A stretch of 9,837 nt of DNA from an uncultured Roseburia sp. (GTDB lineage: Bacteria > Bacillota > Clostridia > Lachnospirales > Lachnospiraceae), in assembly GCA_947384095.1 (NCBI GenBank), contig CANDFU010000034.1, forward strand, positions 1 to 9,837, given 5' to 3'. How positions within the stretch are numbered: the first letter of the stretch is position 1; every line of letters starts with the position of its first letter. Of this stretch, positions 1 to 5,590 are shown one piece after another. The notes beneath the pieces were generated by a model. The model ran no database searches. It saw only the letters and a list, made by a program, of their open reading frames with translations, and was not told the origin of the DNA. Both the position numbers and the translations under genes were made by a program.

Positions 1-27
1 GGTGACATAATACGACATTATATCAAA
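1..27 (+). repeat. Left inverted repeat / recombinase core site
   Basis: This is the left copy of the inverted repeat. Its core occupies 2-26: outer arm 2-11, spacer ACGAC at 12-16, inner arm ATTATATCAA at 17-26. The outer arm matches the ideal arm at 8 of 10 positions (differences at 2 and 6). On the minus strand positions 12-7 read TATTAT, a ready-made -10 box for leftward transcription that currently has no good -35 at the right distance. Confidence 0.9.
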
Positions 28-128
28 CATATTTCCGTCTTCCCGTTCCGTCCTCGTTTCTGCAACGCCGTGACAACTTAAATTGTCCTGGCATATGCGA
101 AAAAAACGATATTTGTCCAAAACTACTC

Positions 129-157
129 TTGACAATTTTGATATAATGTCGTATTAT
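129..157 (+). promoter_or_regulatory. Sigma-A-type promoter inside the invertible element
   Basis: A perfect -35 (TTGACA, 129-134) is followed after exactly 17 bp by TATTAT (152-157, five of six matches to the consensus). Transcription would start near 164, at the end of the recombinase gene and antisense to it. The -35 is in the invertible segment and the -10 is outside the probable crossover. After inversion the -35 would lie at 30-35 on the minus strand, again 17 bp from the -10 at 12-7, giving leftward transcription that starts about at the window edge. An alternative TATAAT at 142-147 has no -35 at a workable distance. Confidence 0.75.
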
Positions 158-163
158 ATCAAC
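137..163 (-). repeat. Right inverted repeat / recombinase core site
   Basis: This is the right copy of the inverted repeat. Its core at 138-162 has two perfect 10-bp arms, TTGATATAAT (138-147) and ATTATATCAA (153-162), around the spacer GTCGT (148-152). The outer arm ends two bases before the recombinase stop codon at 164-166. The -10 hexamer TATTAT used by the promoter in this orientation lies at 152-157, essentially in the outer arm. Confidence 0.9.
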
Positions 164-1003
164 TCAGAGATCCAGCATATTTAACCGTTTTCTCTTCTCA
201 GACAGCGTTGTTTTCGTGTAAATCCAGGTCGTTTCCAGCCTGCTGTGTCCCAGAAGATCTGCAAGTTCCGTGATATCGCCGATTGTTTCCATATAGCTTT
301 TCGCAAAGAGATGGCGTAGCGAATGCGGATAGACCGTTTCCGCCGGGATCCCAGCCCGCTTTGCTATATTCTTTAAGCTCTTCCACACGCTGGCGGACGT
401 GATCGCCCTCCCTTTATACCTCCCTTCAAAAATGATCCCTTCCGTAATTCCCGCCTGTCTGCAGTATTCCGTCAGCTCCCGGCACAGCCGCTCCGAAAAA
501 TAAATATTCCGGTATTTTCCTTTGTTCCAGATCTGCGTGTAGCCGTTTTTCACTGCCGCCACCGTCACATATTTCAGCTCGCCGATACGGATTCCGGTCC
601 CCGCAATTGTTTTCATGATATAGAAGATCTTCCGCTTCCCCGCCTCCTCCGCAGCCTTGAGCATGGAAAAATAATCTTCCTTTGTAATGGTTTTATCCAT
701 CACATGGACTGTCTGCGTCCGCTTCGTCTGAACGCATAATTCGGAATACCCCAGCCATTTCAGATAGCGGTTGATCGATATGATCTTTGAATTGACACTG
801 GCGGCCTTAAATCTCCCACTCAGAACCGTCTTATAACACGTCATGTTTTCCTTGGCGATCACATCGTCCATATCGCCGAGCCATTGATTGATATCGGCCA
901 GGTATTTGTCAATGGTTCTCTCTGACAGTTCCTGTGCATACATTTCCTGCTCGTACTCCGGAAGCTTTTCCTCTGCGTACTTTTTTGTGATACTATTCTT
1001 CAT
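164..1003 (-). CDS. Tyrosine recombinase (site-specific integrase family), probable DNA invertase of the adjacent switch
   Basis: This is a 279-residue tyrosine recombinase that cuts and rejoins DNA at paired core sites through a covalent 3'-phosphotyrosine intermediate. The N-terminal part (about 14-100) looks like a SAM-like core-binding domain. The catalytic domain runs from about 105 to 275. The conserved residues are all visible: Arg139 (GTGIRIGEL), a beta-hairpin lysine at 161 or 163, His227 and Arg230 (PHSLRH), His253 (LLGHSRLETT) and nucleophile Tyr262 (WIYTKT). The length is typical of small XerC/D-like or invertase-type enzymes; there is no arm-binding domain as in lambda-type phage integrases. 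The start has a GGGG-containing ribosome binding site about 9 bp upstream. The stop codon lies one base from an inverted-repeat core site, which argues for promoter inversion rather than element integration. No phage or conjugation genes are nearby. The family call is secure; the invertase role is inferred. Confidence 0.95.
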   Translation of the reverse strand: MKNSITKKYAEEKLPEYEQEMYAQELSERTIDKYLADINQWLGDMDDVIAKENMTCYKTVLSGRFKAASVNSKIISINRYLKWLGYSELCVQTKRTQTVHVMDKTITKEDYFSMLKAAEEAGKRKIFYIMKTIAGTGIRIGELKYVTVAAVKNGYTQIWNKGKYRNIYFSERLCRELTEYCRQAGITEGIIFEGRYKGRAITSASVWKSLKNIAKRAGIPAETVYPHSLRHLFAKSYMETIGDITELADLLGHSRLETTWIYTKTTLSEKRKRLNMLDL

Positions 1004-1047
1004 CTCTTTTCCCCACTTCTTTTCTGTTTTGTAAACTGGCTTTAATG

Positions 1048-1062
1048 TTATAAGTGCTTCAT
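1048..1062 (-). other. Possible four-codon leader ORF (MKHL) upstream of the recombinase
   Basis: On the minus strand an AAAGGAGG sequence is followed three bases later by ATG AAG CAC TTA TAA. The Shine-Dalgarno match is the best in this part of the window, but no long frame uses it: the recombinase starts 45 bp further on with a weaker site. The 3-bp spacing is short for efficient initiation, so this may be chance or a remnant of a lost gene. If translated it could affect expression of the recombinase. Confidence 0.2.
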
Positions 1063-1141
1063 CAGCCTCCTTTATACTACACTTTTATCCATATGGTTAA
1101 AAGGCATATCTCACTTTCATCATAACAACAGACAGCAGGAC

Positions 1142-1161
1142 AAAAAAACCGGCCCTGCCGG
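1142..1161 (-). terminator. Second intrinsic terminator-like hairpin
   Basis: On the minus strand CCGGC-AGG-GCCGG (1161-1149) is followed directly by seven T (1148-1142). The stem is only 5 bp with a 3-nt loop, but it is all G/C. It could act as a backup terminator for the glycan operon or as an attenuator in the recombinase leader. The upstream CGGCCC (1183-1178) is complementary to GGGCCG in its 3' arm, so a competing fold is possible. Confidence 0.5.
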
Positions 1162-1201
1162 ATTCTCCGCCTGCGGCGGGCCGCTCCCGCGACGTATTTT
1201 T

Positions 1202-1229
1202 CTCCGGCGCAGTGCGATCCTGCCCGGAG
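1202..1229. repeat. GC-rich hairpin
   Basis: CTCCGG (1202-1207) pairs with CCGGAG (1224-1229), and GCAG (1209-1212) with CTGC (1220-1223). The result is a 10-bp stem with one bulged base and a 7-nt loop. On the plus strand TTTTT follows after three bases (1233-1237), so it could terminate plus-strand RNA, but no plus-strand gene is visible. On the minus strand it is followed by an A-rich run. The function is unknown. Confidence 0.5.
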
Positions 1230-1238
1230 TGCTTTTTG

Positions 1239-1296
1239 TTTCATAGGACAGCCGGAAACTTTAACGTTTCACAGCAACATGGCCTTTCCTATGAAA
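1239..1296. repeat. 10-bp inverted repeat enclosing a small hairpin
   Basis: TTTCATAGGA (1239-1248) and TCCTATGAAA (1287-1296) are perfect inverted copies 38 bp apart. Inside them GAAAC (1255-1259) and GTTTC (1266-1270) form a second small stem. The unit sits between the two terminators. It could be a structured RNA in readthrough transcripts, a recombinase or regulator site, or the remnant of a small mobile repeat. It shares no sequence with the promoter-switch repeats at 1-27 and 137-163. Confidence 0.5.
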
Positions 1297-1297
1297 T

Positions 1298-1340
1298 AAA
1301 AAAACGGCGGGTACCTTTCTATAAAGATCGGTTACCGCCG
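1298..1340 (-). terminator. Intrinsic terminator of the glycan operon
   Basis: On the minus strand CGGCGGTAACC (1340-1330) pairs with GGTACCCGCCG (1315-1305) as 6 bp plus 3 bp with a two-base mismatch and a 14-nt loop. It is followed by seven T (1304-1298). It begins 57 bp after the methyltransferase stop codon, exactly where the operon should end. Confidence 0.8.
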
Positions 1341-1397
1341 CCTCTATGCAATTGTCACAACAGTTAAAACGAATAATTCCATCTTCTTATAATAAAA

Positions 1398-2342
1398 TCA
1401 GCAATCCGCAATCCTGACAAAATTAAACAAAACCGTCCATCTTCCCCAGAAAGCAGAATCTACCAGTCGAAACCCTCTCTTTCCCATACATACCATGATC
1501 TCAGTCATCGTCAGATGATTTGTCCAGCTTTTCCCTTTTCTCTTGTCAATCAGCGGAAAATATTCTAATGCGGAGTAGGACATGACCACTTGCTTATTCG
1601 CTTTACAGATCTGATCAAAATACCACTCTATATTCGTCATATATTCCAGCGAACCGCTGATATATGCCACATCAAAATCGACTGCCGGAAACTGATATTG
1701 ATTCAGATCACAAACGATCGTGTCCGCCCTTCTTTTTACATAATCACATCCTATATATTTTATTGTTTTAGGAAGAAACTGCTCCAGCTCACACTCCCAA
1801 CAGCCAAGATCAAGAACCGTTTTGCAATCGCTTCCGATAAAATCTCTCATCTTTCTGATACGTTCAATCCAAAGTGATTTATTTATTTTTCGTCTTTTTT
1901 CAACTTTCTGCCATATTGCCTGCCTTCCGGTTCTGGCATACTTGGTTCTAAACATCCCGCCATCTGTTGCAAAAATAAAATCTATTCCATCCCGTAACCC
2001 CATTTTCCGCAATCCGGCAGCAGTCTTTTCTGCACCATAATCCTGAAAAACAATGATCAGCGTTTTCTCTCCGGTATATTTTAAAGCTTTCATACGGCTT
2101 TCCCAGAAATCTATCCGATGAAACCATCTTCTTTTATATTTTCTGCGTGTTCCGCTGTGTCCCGGGACAAAACCAATGACCTTTGAAGCCTTTTTCTGAC
2201 ACACGCTTAAAAACTCTTCCATCTGGCAATCTTCCATAATACACAAATCGTTCCTCTGGCTGTATATTTTTTGCCGAAAATAATACGGCAGATAGTATAT
2301 CGGTGCAATTGCCATTCTCAATGTCCTTTTCAATGAAAACAT
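1398..2342 (-). CDS. SAM-dependent class I methyltransferase with a long N-terminal region
   Basis: The C-terminal half is a Rossmann-fold methyltransferase. The SAM-binding motif VLDLGCWECE is at about residues 176-185, the acidic motif IGCDYV follows at 197-202, then CDLNQYQFP and a post-strand-4 SGSLEYM. This resembles small-molecule or sugar methyltransferases, which transfer a methyl group from SAM. The N-terminal 150 residues hold a second alpha/beta-looking segment (VIGFVPG, then LIIVFQDYGAEKTAAGLRKM) that I cannot assign. It is reminiscent of the Rossmann-like regions fused to methyltransferases in surface-glycan loci. I chose the ATG at 2342, which has AAAGAGG 9 bp upstream; a TTG two codons earlier (2348) is possible but only 3 bp from that site. 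It starts 6 bp after the pyruvyl transferase stop and is the last gene before the terminator. A glycan target is inferred from context only. Confidence 0.85.
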   Translation of the reverse strand: MFSLKRTLRMAIAPIYYLPYYFRQKIYSQRNDLCIMEDCQMEEFLSVCQKKASKVIGFVPGHSGTRRKYKRRWFHRIDFWESRMKALKYTGEKTLIIVFQDYGAEKTAAGLRKMGLRDGIDFIFATDGGMFRTKYARTGRQAIWQKVEKRRKINKSLWIERIRKMRDFIGSDCKTVLDLGCWECELEQFLPKTIKYIGCDYVKRRADTIVCDLNQYQFPAVDFDVAYISGSLEYMTNIEWYFDQICKANKQVVMSYSALEYFPLIDKRKGKSWTNHLTMTEIMVCMGKRGFRLVDSAFWGRWTVLFNFVRIADC

Positions 2343-2348
2343 TATCAA

Positions 2349-3473
2349 CTACCTCTTTCCCCAGATGCCTTCTATTTGTTTTATCATTTGTTTCCCGCTT
2401 AACGTATCATAATTTAAAACAGATTTGTATTTTCCCATACCGGCAAACTCACTTACCTTTGTATCATAAGAAAGTACAATCGTTGGTATATGATAATCAT
2501 AAGATAAAATCAATCCATGAAGCCTCGCCATAATTATCATTTCAGCTCCTGCAAAAATCTGTTTTATAGTGGAAGGATGCAGATATTTGCTAATCAGAGT
2601 TATATTGGCATTTTGTTTCTTCACATCATCGTATACTCTTTTCTGAACCAGAAAATCATTCTCCAGCTCCTTTTCCGGATGCATACTCACCGGCAGCAAA
2701 ACAATGTTCAGATCGGAATATTTTTCAGCAAGAAATTTTATGGTTTCTTTCACACTCCGTTCCACTCTTTCTGTAACTTTCCTGTCCCGAACTGCCCTTA
2801 TCGAAATCACTATATATTTTGAGCGGAATAGCCTGCTCCGGTTCTTCTCCGTTCTCCCATTAAAATTGAGTGCAGGGTCATGAATTAAAAAAACATTTTT
2901 CTCCGCCAGATGCATTTTCTTTAGTACTCCATAAGTCGCTCTGTCCCTTACTCCCAATACATCCACAAGCGGCAATGTCAGATACATCAGAATTTTCACT
3001 CCGACGTCCGGAACAGAAGTCATCCCAACGCCGTAAAATATAACTTTTTTTCTTCTGAACTTAACGAACAGTGATGTCAGAAAAAGAAATTTTCCTTTCA
3101 TGTCAAGAATTTTTAATCTATGATTTCCCGAAAATGTATTTATTTTATTTACAATCCCGCCTCCTCCGATGACCAGCAGATCACACCTTAAAAGATATTT
3201 TAATAAGAGAGGGCTTTTAAAAGAAACGGCCTTGATCTGATATCTTCTTCTGACACTCTCGGGATAATGGCAGAGCGCTATTATCTGTGCGTCCGGCAAA
3301 AAGAACCGAATCTTCCCAGTAATTGTCAGCAACAAGGCATCATCGCCCAGGTTATTTTTTCCGTACCCTCCCTGGATTACGATGAGTGGACAAGGTTTCT
3401 TTAGCGATAGCAGGCACTCTTTTACTCTTTCTTCAAACTTATCTATCGGATATTCCTTTCTGATATCATACAT
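2349..3473 (-). CDS. Polysaccharide pyruvyl transferase family protein (WcaK/AmsJ/CsaB-like)
   Basis: Members transfer a pyruvyl group from phosphoenolpyruvate onto a sugar, forming a pyruvate ketal that makes the glycan acidic. The fingerprints are all present: the N-terminal GGYGKNNLGDDALL (residues 35-48), a glycine-rich VIGGGGIVNK after strand 4 (about 101-110), YGVGMTSV (147-154), GVRDRATY (174-181), HDPAL (198-202), MARLHGLI (315-322) near the C-terminus with the conserved Arg and His, and SYDTKVSEF (335-343). At 374 residues it is typical. The start at 3473 lies one base after the stop of the DUF362 gene (TAAGATG), suggesting coupled translation. An in-frame ATG at 3506 would add 11 residues and overlap that gene by 32 bp, but has no well-spaced ribosome binding site. 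The acceptor sugar cannot be told from sequence. In such loci these proteins often adjoin redox-type partners, as here. Confidence 0.93.
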   Translation of the reverse strand: MYDIRKEYPIDKFEERVKECLLSLKKPCPLIVIQGGYGKNNLGDDALLLTITGKIRFFLPDAQIIALCHYPESVRRRYQIKAVSFKSPLLLKYLLRCDLLVIGGGGIVNKINTFSGNHRLKILDMKGKFLFLTSLFVKFRRKKVIFYGVGMTSVPDVGVKILMYLTLPLVDVLGVRDRATYGVLKKMHLAEKNVFLIHDPALNFNGRTEKNRSRLFRSKYIVISIRAVRDRKVTERVERSVKETIKFLAEKYSDLNIVLLPVSMHPEKELENDFLVQKRVYDDVKKQNANITLISKYLHPSTIKQIFAGAEMIIMARLHGLILSYDYHIPTIVLSYDTKVSEFAGMGKYKSVLNYDTLSGKQMIKQIEGIWGKR

Positions 3474-3474
3474 C

Positions 3475-4578
3475 TTATTTATGCAACCCTTTCTCAATAA
3501 CTGCATGGTTCGGACATACTTCCCTGCATTTAAAACATCTCACATTCATACATTTTTTATGCAAAATCCTTTTGTTCCTGATTGCATGGGTGGGGCAGAC
3601 CGCATAACATCTGCCGCAATCATCACACTTTTTCTGGTCAATATAAGGCCTGAGTCCCAGCCAGTAGTGAAGAGAAGGTATAACGGATCTTTTTAAAATT
3701 GCCGAAAATAACCGGTCAAAGCTATAAAAACTTTTATAAATACAGTTCTGCTTTATAAAATGATTTCGTCTTTCTTCGATGTGATTATCGATTTCCTTTA
3801 TCTCTGACAGTGGCACATAACGATACCGGACTGACCTGGCGCACAATCTTATATGCGGTATCTCAGCATAATCAACGCCAAAAACAGAACAGCATACCCT
3901 GTCCGTCGCGTCCACATTATTACCCGCAACGACAATTCCCTGATAAAATGCTTCACTGTACACTGCATTTATCAGATTCCACAAACCATCAACCATAACA
4001 AAGTCAACGTGCACCAGTTTTCGCAAATACGCGATTCCAAGTTCCAGGTTCGTCGCATGTATCTTTCTTCTCGTTTCCCTGTGCAACAGACCAAATAAAT
4101 TTTTAATTCCAAAAGTCACCTTTGTCAGAGAATGTCCCTTTAAACAGGGAACATCAATAACTTTATCAACGACAGATAAAATTTTCGGCATTTTATATTC
4201 TGGCACAAGTGGATTTCCCGATTCAACATATTGATATTCAGCGTCGTCCAGATTCAATAATTTCACCCCATATGCGGAACATAATTTATCGACACCGAGA
4301 ATCCGGAATGTATCCGCAGTTGAAAATTCAAATCCAGACGACTCGGCAACAATCGGAACCGCCTTCCGCTCCAATATTGTTTTTATCAGGCACTCTAAAA
4401 GCGTTAAATCCGTCGTGGCTTTTTCAAAAGGTGCAACCAGATTTGGTTTTATTAATACCTTGTCATTACTGCATACTACCCCCCGCAGATCATCAAATTC
4501 CCTCATGACAGACGCATACATCTTCTTCACGCTTTCCCTGGAATTTTCCTGATCCTGAATTGCATATACACGATTCAT
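3475..4578 (-). CDS. DUF362 domain protein with C-terminal double 4Fe-4S ferredoxin domain
   Basis: The 367-residue protein has a DUF362 core (about 1-300) with the usual signatures: VLIKPNLVAP (41-50), the VPCLKGHSLTKVTFGIKNLFG region (143-163) and FVMVDGLWNL (193-202). The tail (311-360) is ferredoxin-like. Cluster 1 is canonical (Cys318, 321, 324, 328, then Pro). Cluster 2 (Cys343, 348, 351, 355, then Pro) has four rather than two residues between its first two cysteines. DUF362 proteins have no generally established reaction; the Fe-S tail implies electron transfer. A good AGGAGAAAGGAAG site precedes the ATG, 15 bp after the SDR stop. Its position beside the pyruvyl transferase suggests a role in glycan modification, but this is inference. 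No signal peptide or membrane segment is visible, so it is probably cytoplasmic. Confidence 0.9.
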   Translation of the reverse strand: MNRVYAIQDQENSRESVKKMYASVMREFDDLRGVVCSNDKVLIKPNLVAPFEKATTDLTLLECLIKTILERKAVPIVAESSGFEFSTADTFRILGVDKLCSAYGVKLLNLDDAEYQYVESGNPLVPEYKMPKILSVVDKVIDVPCLKGHSLTKVTFGIKNLFGLLHRETRRKIHATNLELGIAYLRKLVHVDFVMVDGLWNLINAVYSEAFYQGIVVAGNNVDATDRVCCSVFGVDYAEIPHIRLCARSVRYRYVPLSEIKEIDNHIEERRNHFIKQNCIYKSFYSFDRLFSAILKRSVIPSLHYWLGLRPYIDQKKCDDCGRCYAVCPTHAIRNKRILHKKCMNVRCFKCREVCPNHAVIEKGLHK

Positions 4579-4593
4579 CTTTCTTCCTTTCTC

Positions 4594-5583
4594 CTAAAGC
4601 AAATGGTTCTCATGACACCAGGAAATCGTACTTTGCATCCCCTTTTGCAAAGAATATTCCGGTGCATAGTTTAATAAACTTTGCGCTTTTTTTATCGAAG
4701 TACTGTGATCAAGCGCCAGAAAATCAATCTTGCTTTTTGTGACAGGCGGCTCCTTTTTCAATCCGGCAAAAATTCTCTCAATCATCGACGCCAGAAAAAC
4801 AGAAAATTGATAACCTATGTTAATATGAATCAGTTTACACCCGACACAATCTGCAATTGTCTGAAGATACAGCAGCGATGTTATGTCCTCTGCCGCAGAT
4901 ATGTTAAAAATTTCATTATATGCCTGCTCATTCTGCACTGCCTTTACGATTCCCTGCGCCACATCTTCAACATACGTCGGATGCAGATAAGAATCCCCCT
5001 TTGTCGTCAGCACAAATCTTCTTTTTTTTATATTCTTATACATTTTCACCCTTCTCATATCTAAGGGTCCATAAACAAAATCCGGTCTGATAATCGTATA
5101 ATTGATGTGATATCTTTTACAGATCTCAATCAAAGCCACTTCTGCCTCCACTTTCGATCGTTCATATTGCCCCCTTGGCGCATACGGCATTTCTTCCGTA
5201 CACGCACGATGGCCAAGCCCCTGCACCCCCGGCGTGCTGCAATAAATAATCTGATTTACATGATTTGCCGCGCATGCATTTGCAACAATCTTCGTGAGAA
5301 TAACATTTGTATAATTCATTTTCTCTTTTGTAATTTCTTTTCCCCCCATCTGTCCAATCAGATGGATCAGGACAGATGCCCCTTCTATTTCGCGCTTTAA
5401 ACTGATCTCCTTCTCGTAATCAACCACACGGATCATTACCCCCGGAAGCTTTCCGCCACTCTCTATTTTAGAAATATCGCTGCCCTCTCTTACCAGACAT
5501 GTTATTTCATCTCCCATACCCGAAAGTTTTTTCACCACCCAGGAACCGATAAATCCGTTTCCGCCTGTTATGACAATCTTCAT
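4594..5583 (-). CDS. Extended SDR family NAD(P)-dependent epimerase/dehydratase-like protein
   Basis: The 329-residue protein begins with the cofactor-binding MKIVITGGNGFIG (GGxGxxG, residues 7-13), as extended SDR nucleotide-sugar enzymes do. Catalytic candidates are Ser116 (YCSTPGV), Tyr140 and Lys144 (QYERSK). RPDFVYGP (166-173) and HPTYVEDVA (201-209) are typical substrate-side motifs. It probably epimerises, dehydrates or reduces an activated sugar, possibly a lipid-linked one; the exact product is not predictable. The frame is open further upstream to 5655, but those 24 codons lie within the preceding gene. The conserved start and the AGAAGGAG upstream decide for 5583. Between that site and the start lies an out-of-frame ATGTAA (5590-5585), a start codon followed at once by a stop, which may modulate initiation. 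The flippase-like gene ends 7 bp upstream. Confidence 0.93.
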   Translation of the reverse strand: MKIVITGGNGFIGSWVVKKLSGMGDEITCLVREGSDISKIESGGKLPGVMIRVVDYEKEISLKREIEGASVLIHLIGQMGGKEITKEKMNYTNVILTKIVANACAANHVNQIIYCSTPGVQGLGHRACTEEMPYAPRGQYERSKVEAEVALIEICKRYHINYTIIRPDFVYGPLDMRRVKMYKNIKKRRFVLTTKGDSYLHPTYVEDVAQGIVKAVQNEQAYNEIFNISAAEDITSLLYLQTIADCVGCKLIHINIGYQFSVFLASMIERIFAGLKKEPPVTKSKIDFLALDHSTSIKKAQSLLNYAPEYSLQKGMQSTISWCHENHLL

Positions 5584-5590
5584 ATTACAT

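Larger units (their letters stand above)
1..163. other. Putative invertible promoter element (phase-variation switch)
   Basis: Two inverted repeats at 1-27 and 137-163 enclose 109 bp (28-136). The repeats match at 25 of 27 positions, with 21 consecutive perfect positions (7-27 against 137-157). Each repeat contains a 25-bp core resembling a tyrosine-recombinase crossover site: 10-bp arms around a 5-bp spacer. The spacer is ACGAC at 12-16 and its reverse complement GTCGT at 148-152, so the two sites face opposite ways and recombination should invert rather than delete the DNA between them. A complete tyrosine recombinase gene ends at 164, one base from the right repeat. The segment carries a rightward promoter. 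As read, it faces the 3' end of the recombinase gene; inverted, it would fire leftward out of the window. Repeats, spacers and promoter boxes are seen directly. That the segment inverts, and that this recombinase does it, is inferred from the known architecture of invertible promoters. Confidence 0.85.
1004..1397. other. Structured intergenic region between the glycan operon and the recombinase gene
   Basis: No convincing protein gene of normal length is present. In the direction of transcription (minus strand) it holds a strong intrinsic terminator (1340-1298), a 10-bp inverted repeat (1296-1239), a GC-rich hairpin (1229-1202), a second terminator-like hairpin followed by seven T (1161-1142), then about 140 bp of leader with a near-perfect AGGAGG and a four-codon ORF (1062-1048) before the recombinase start. 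I could not identify a good promoter for the recombinase: boxes near 1070-1130 are weak matches only. CCATATGG at 1089-1096 is a short palindrome of unknown meaning. Confidence 0.6.

Noticed and set aside
142..147. TATAAT as the -10 of the switch promoter
   Set aside because: It lies only 7 bp from TTGACA and has no -35 about 17 bp upstream; TATTAT at 152-157 has the right spacing.
164..1003. Recombinase as phage or conjugative-element integrase with att sites
   Set aside because: No phage, conjugation or tRNA gene is visible, no arm-binding domain is evident, and the adjacent inverted repeats fit inversion better than integration.
1239..1296. Second invertible element at the TTTCATAGGA repeats
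   Set aside because: The enclosed 38 bp carries no promoter, the arms are only 10 bp and lack spacer asymmetry, and the sequence differs from the switch repeats; an RNA hairpin is at least as likely.
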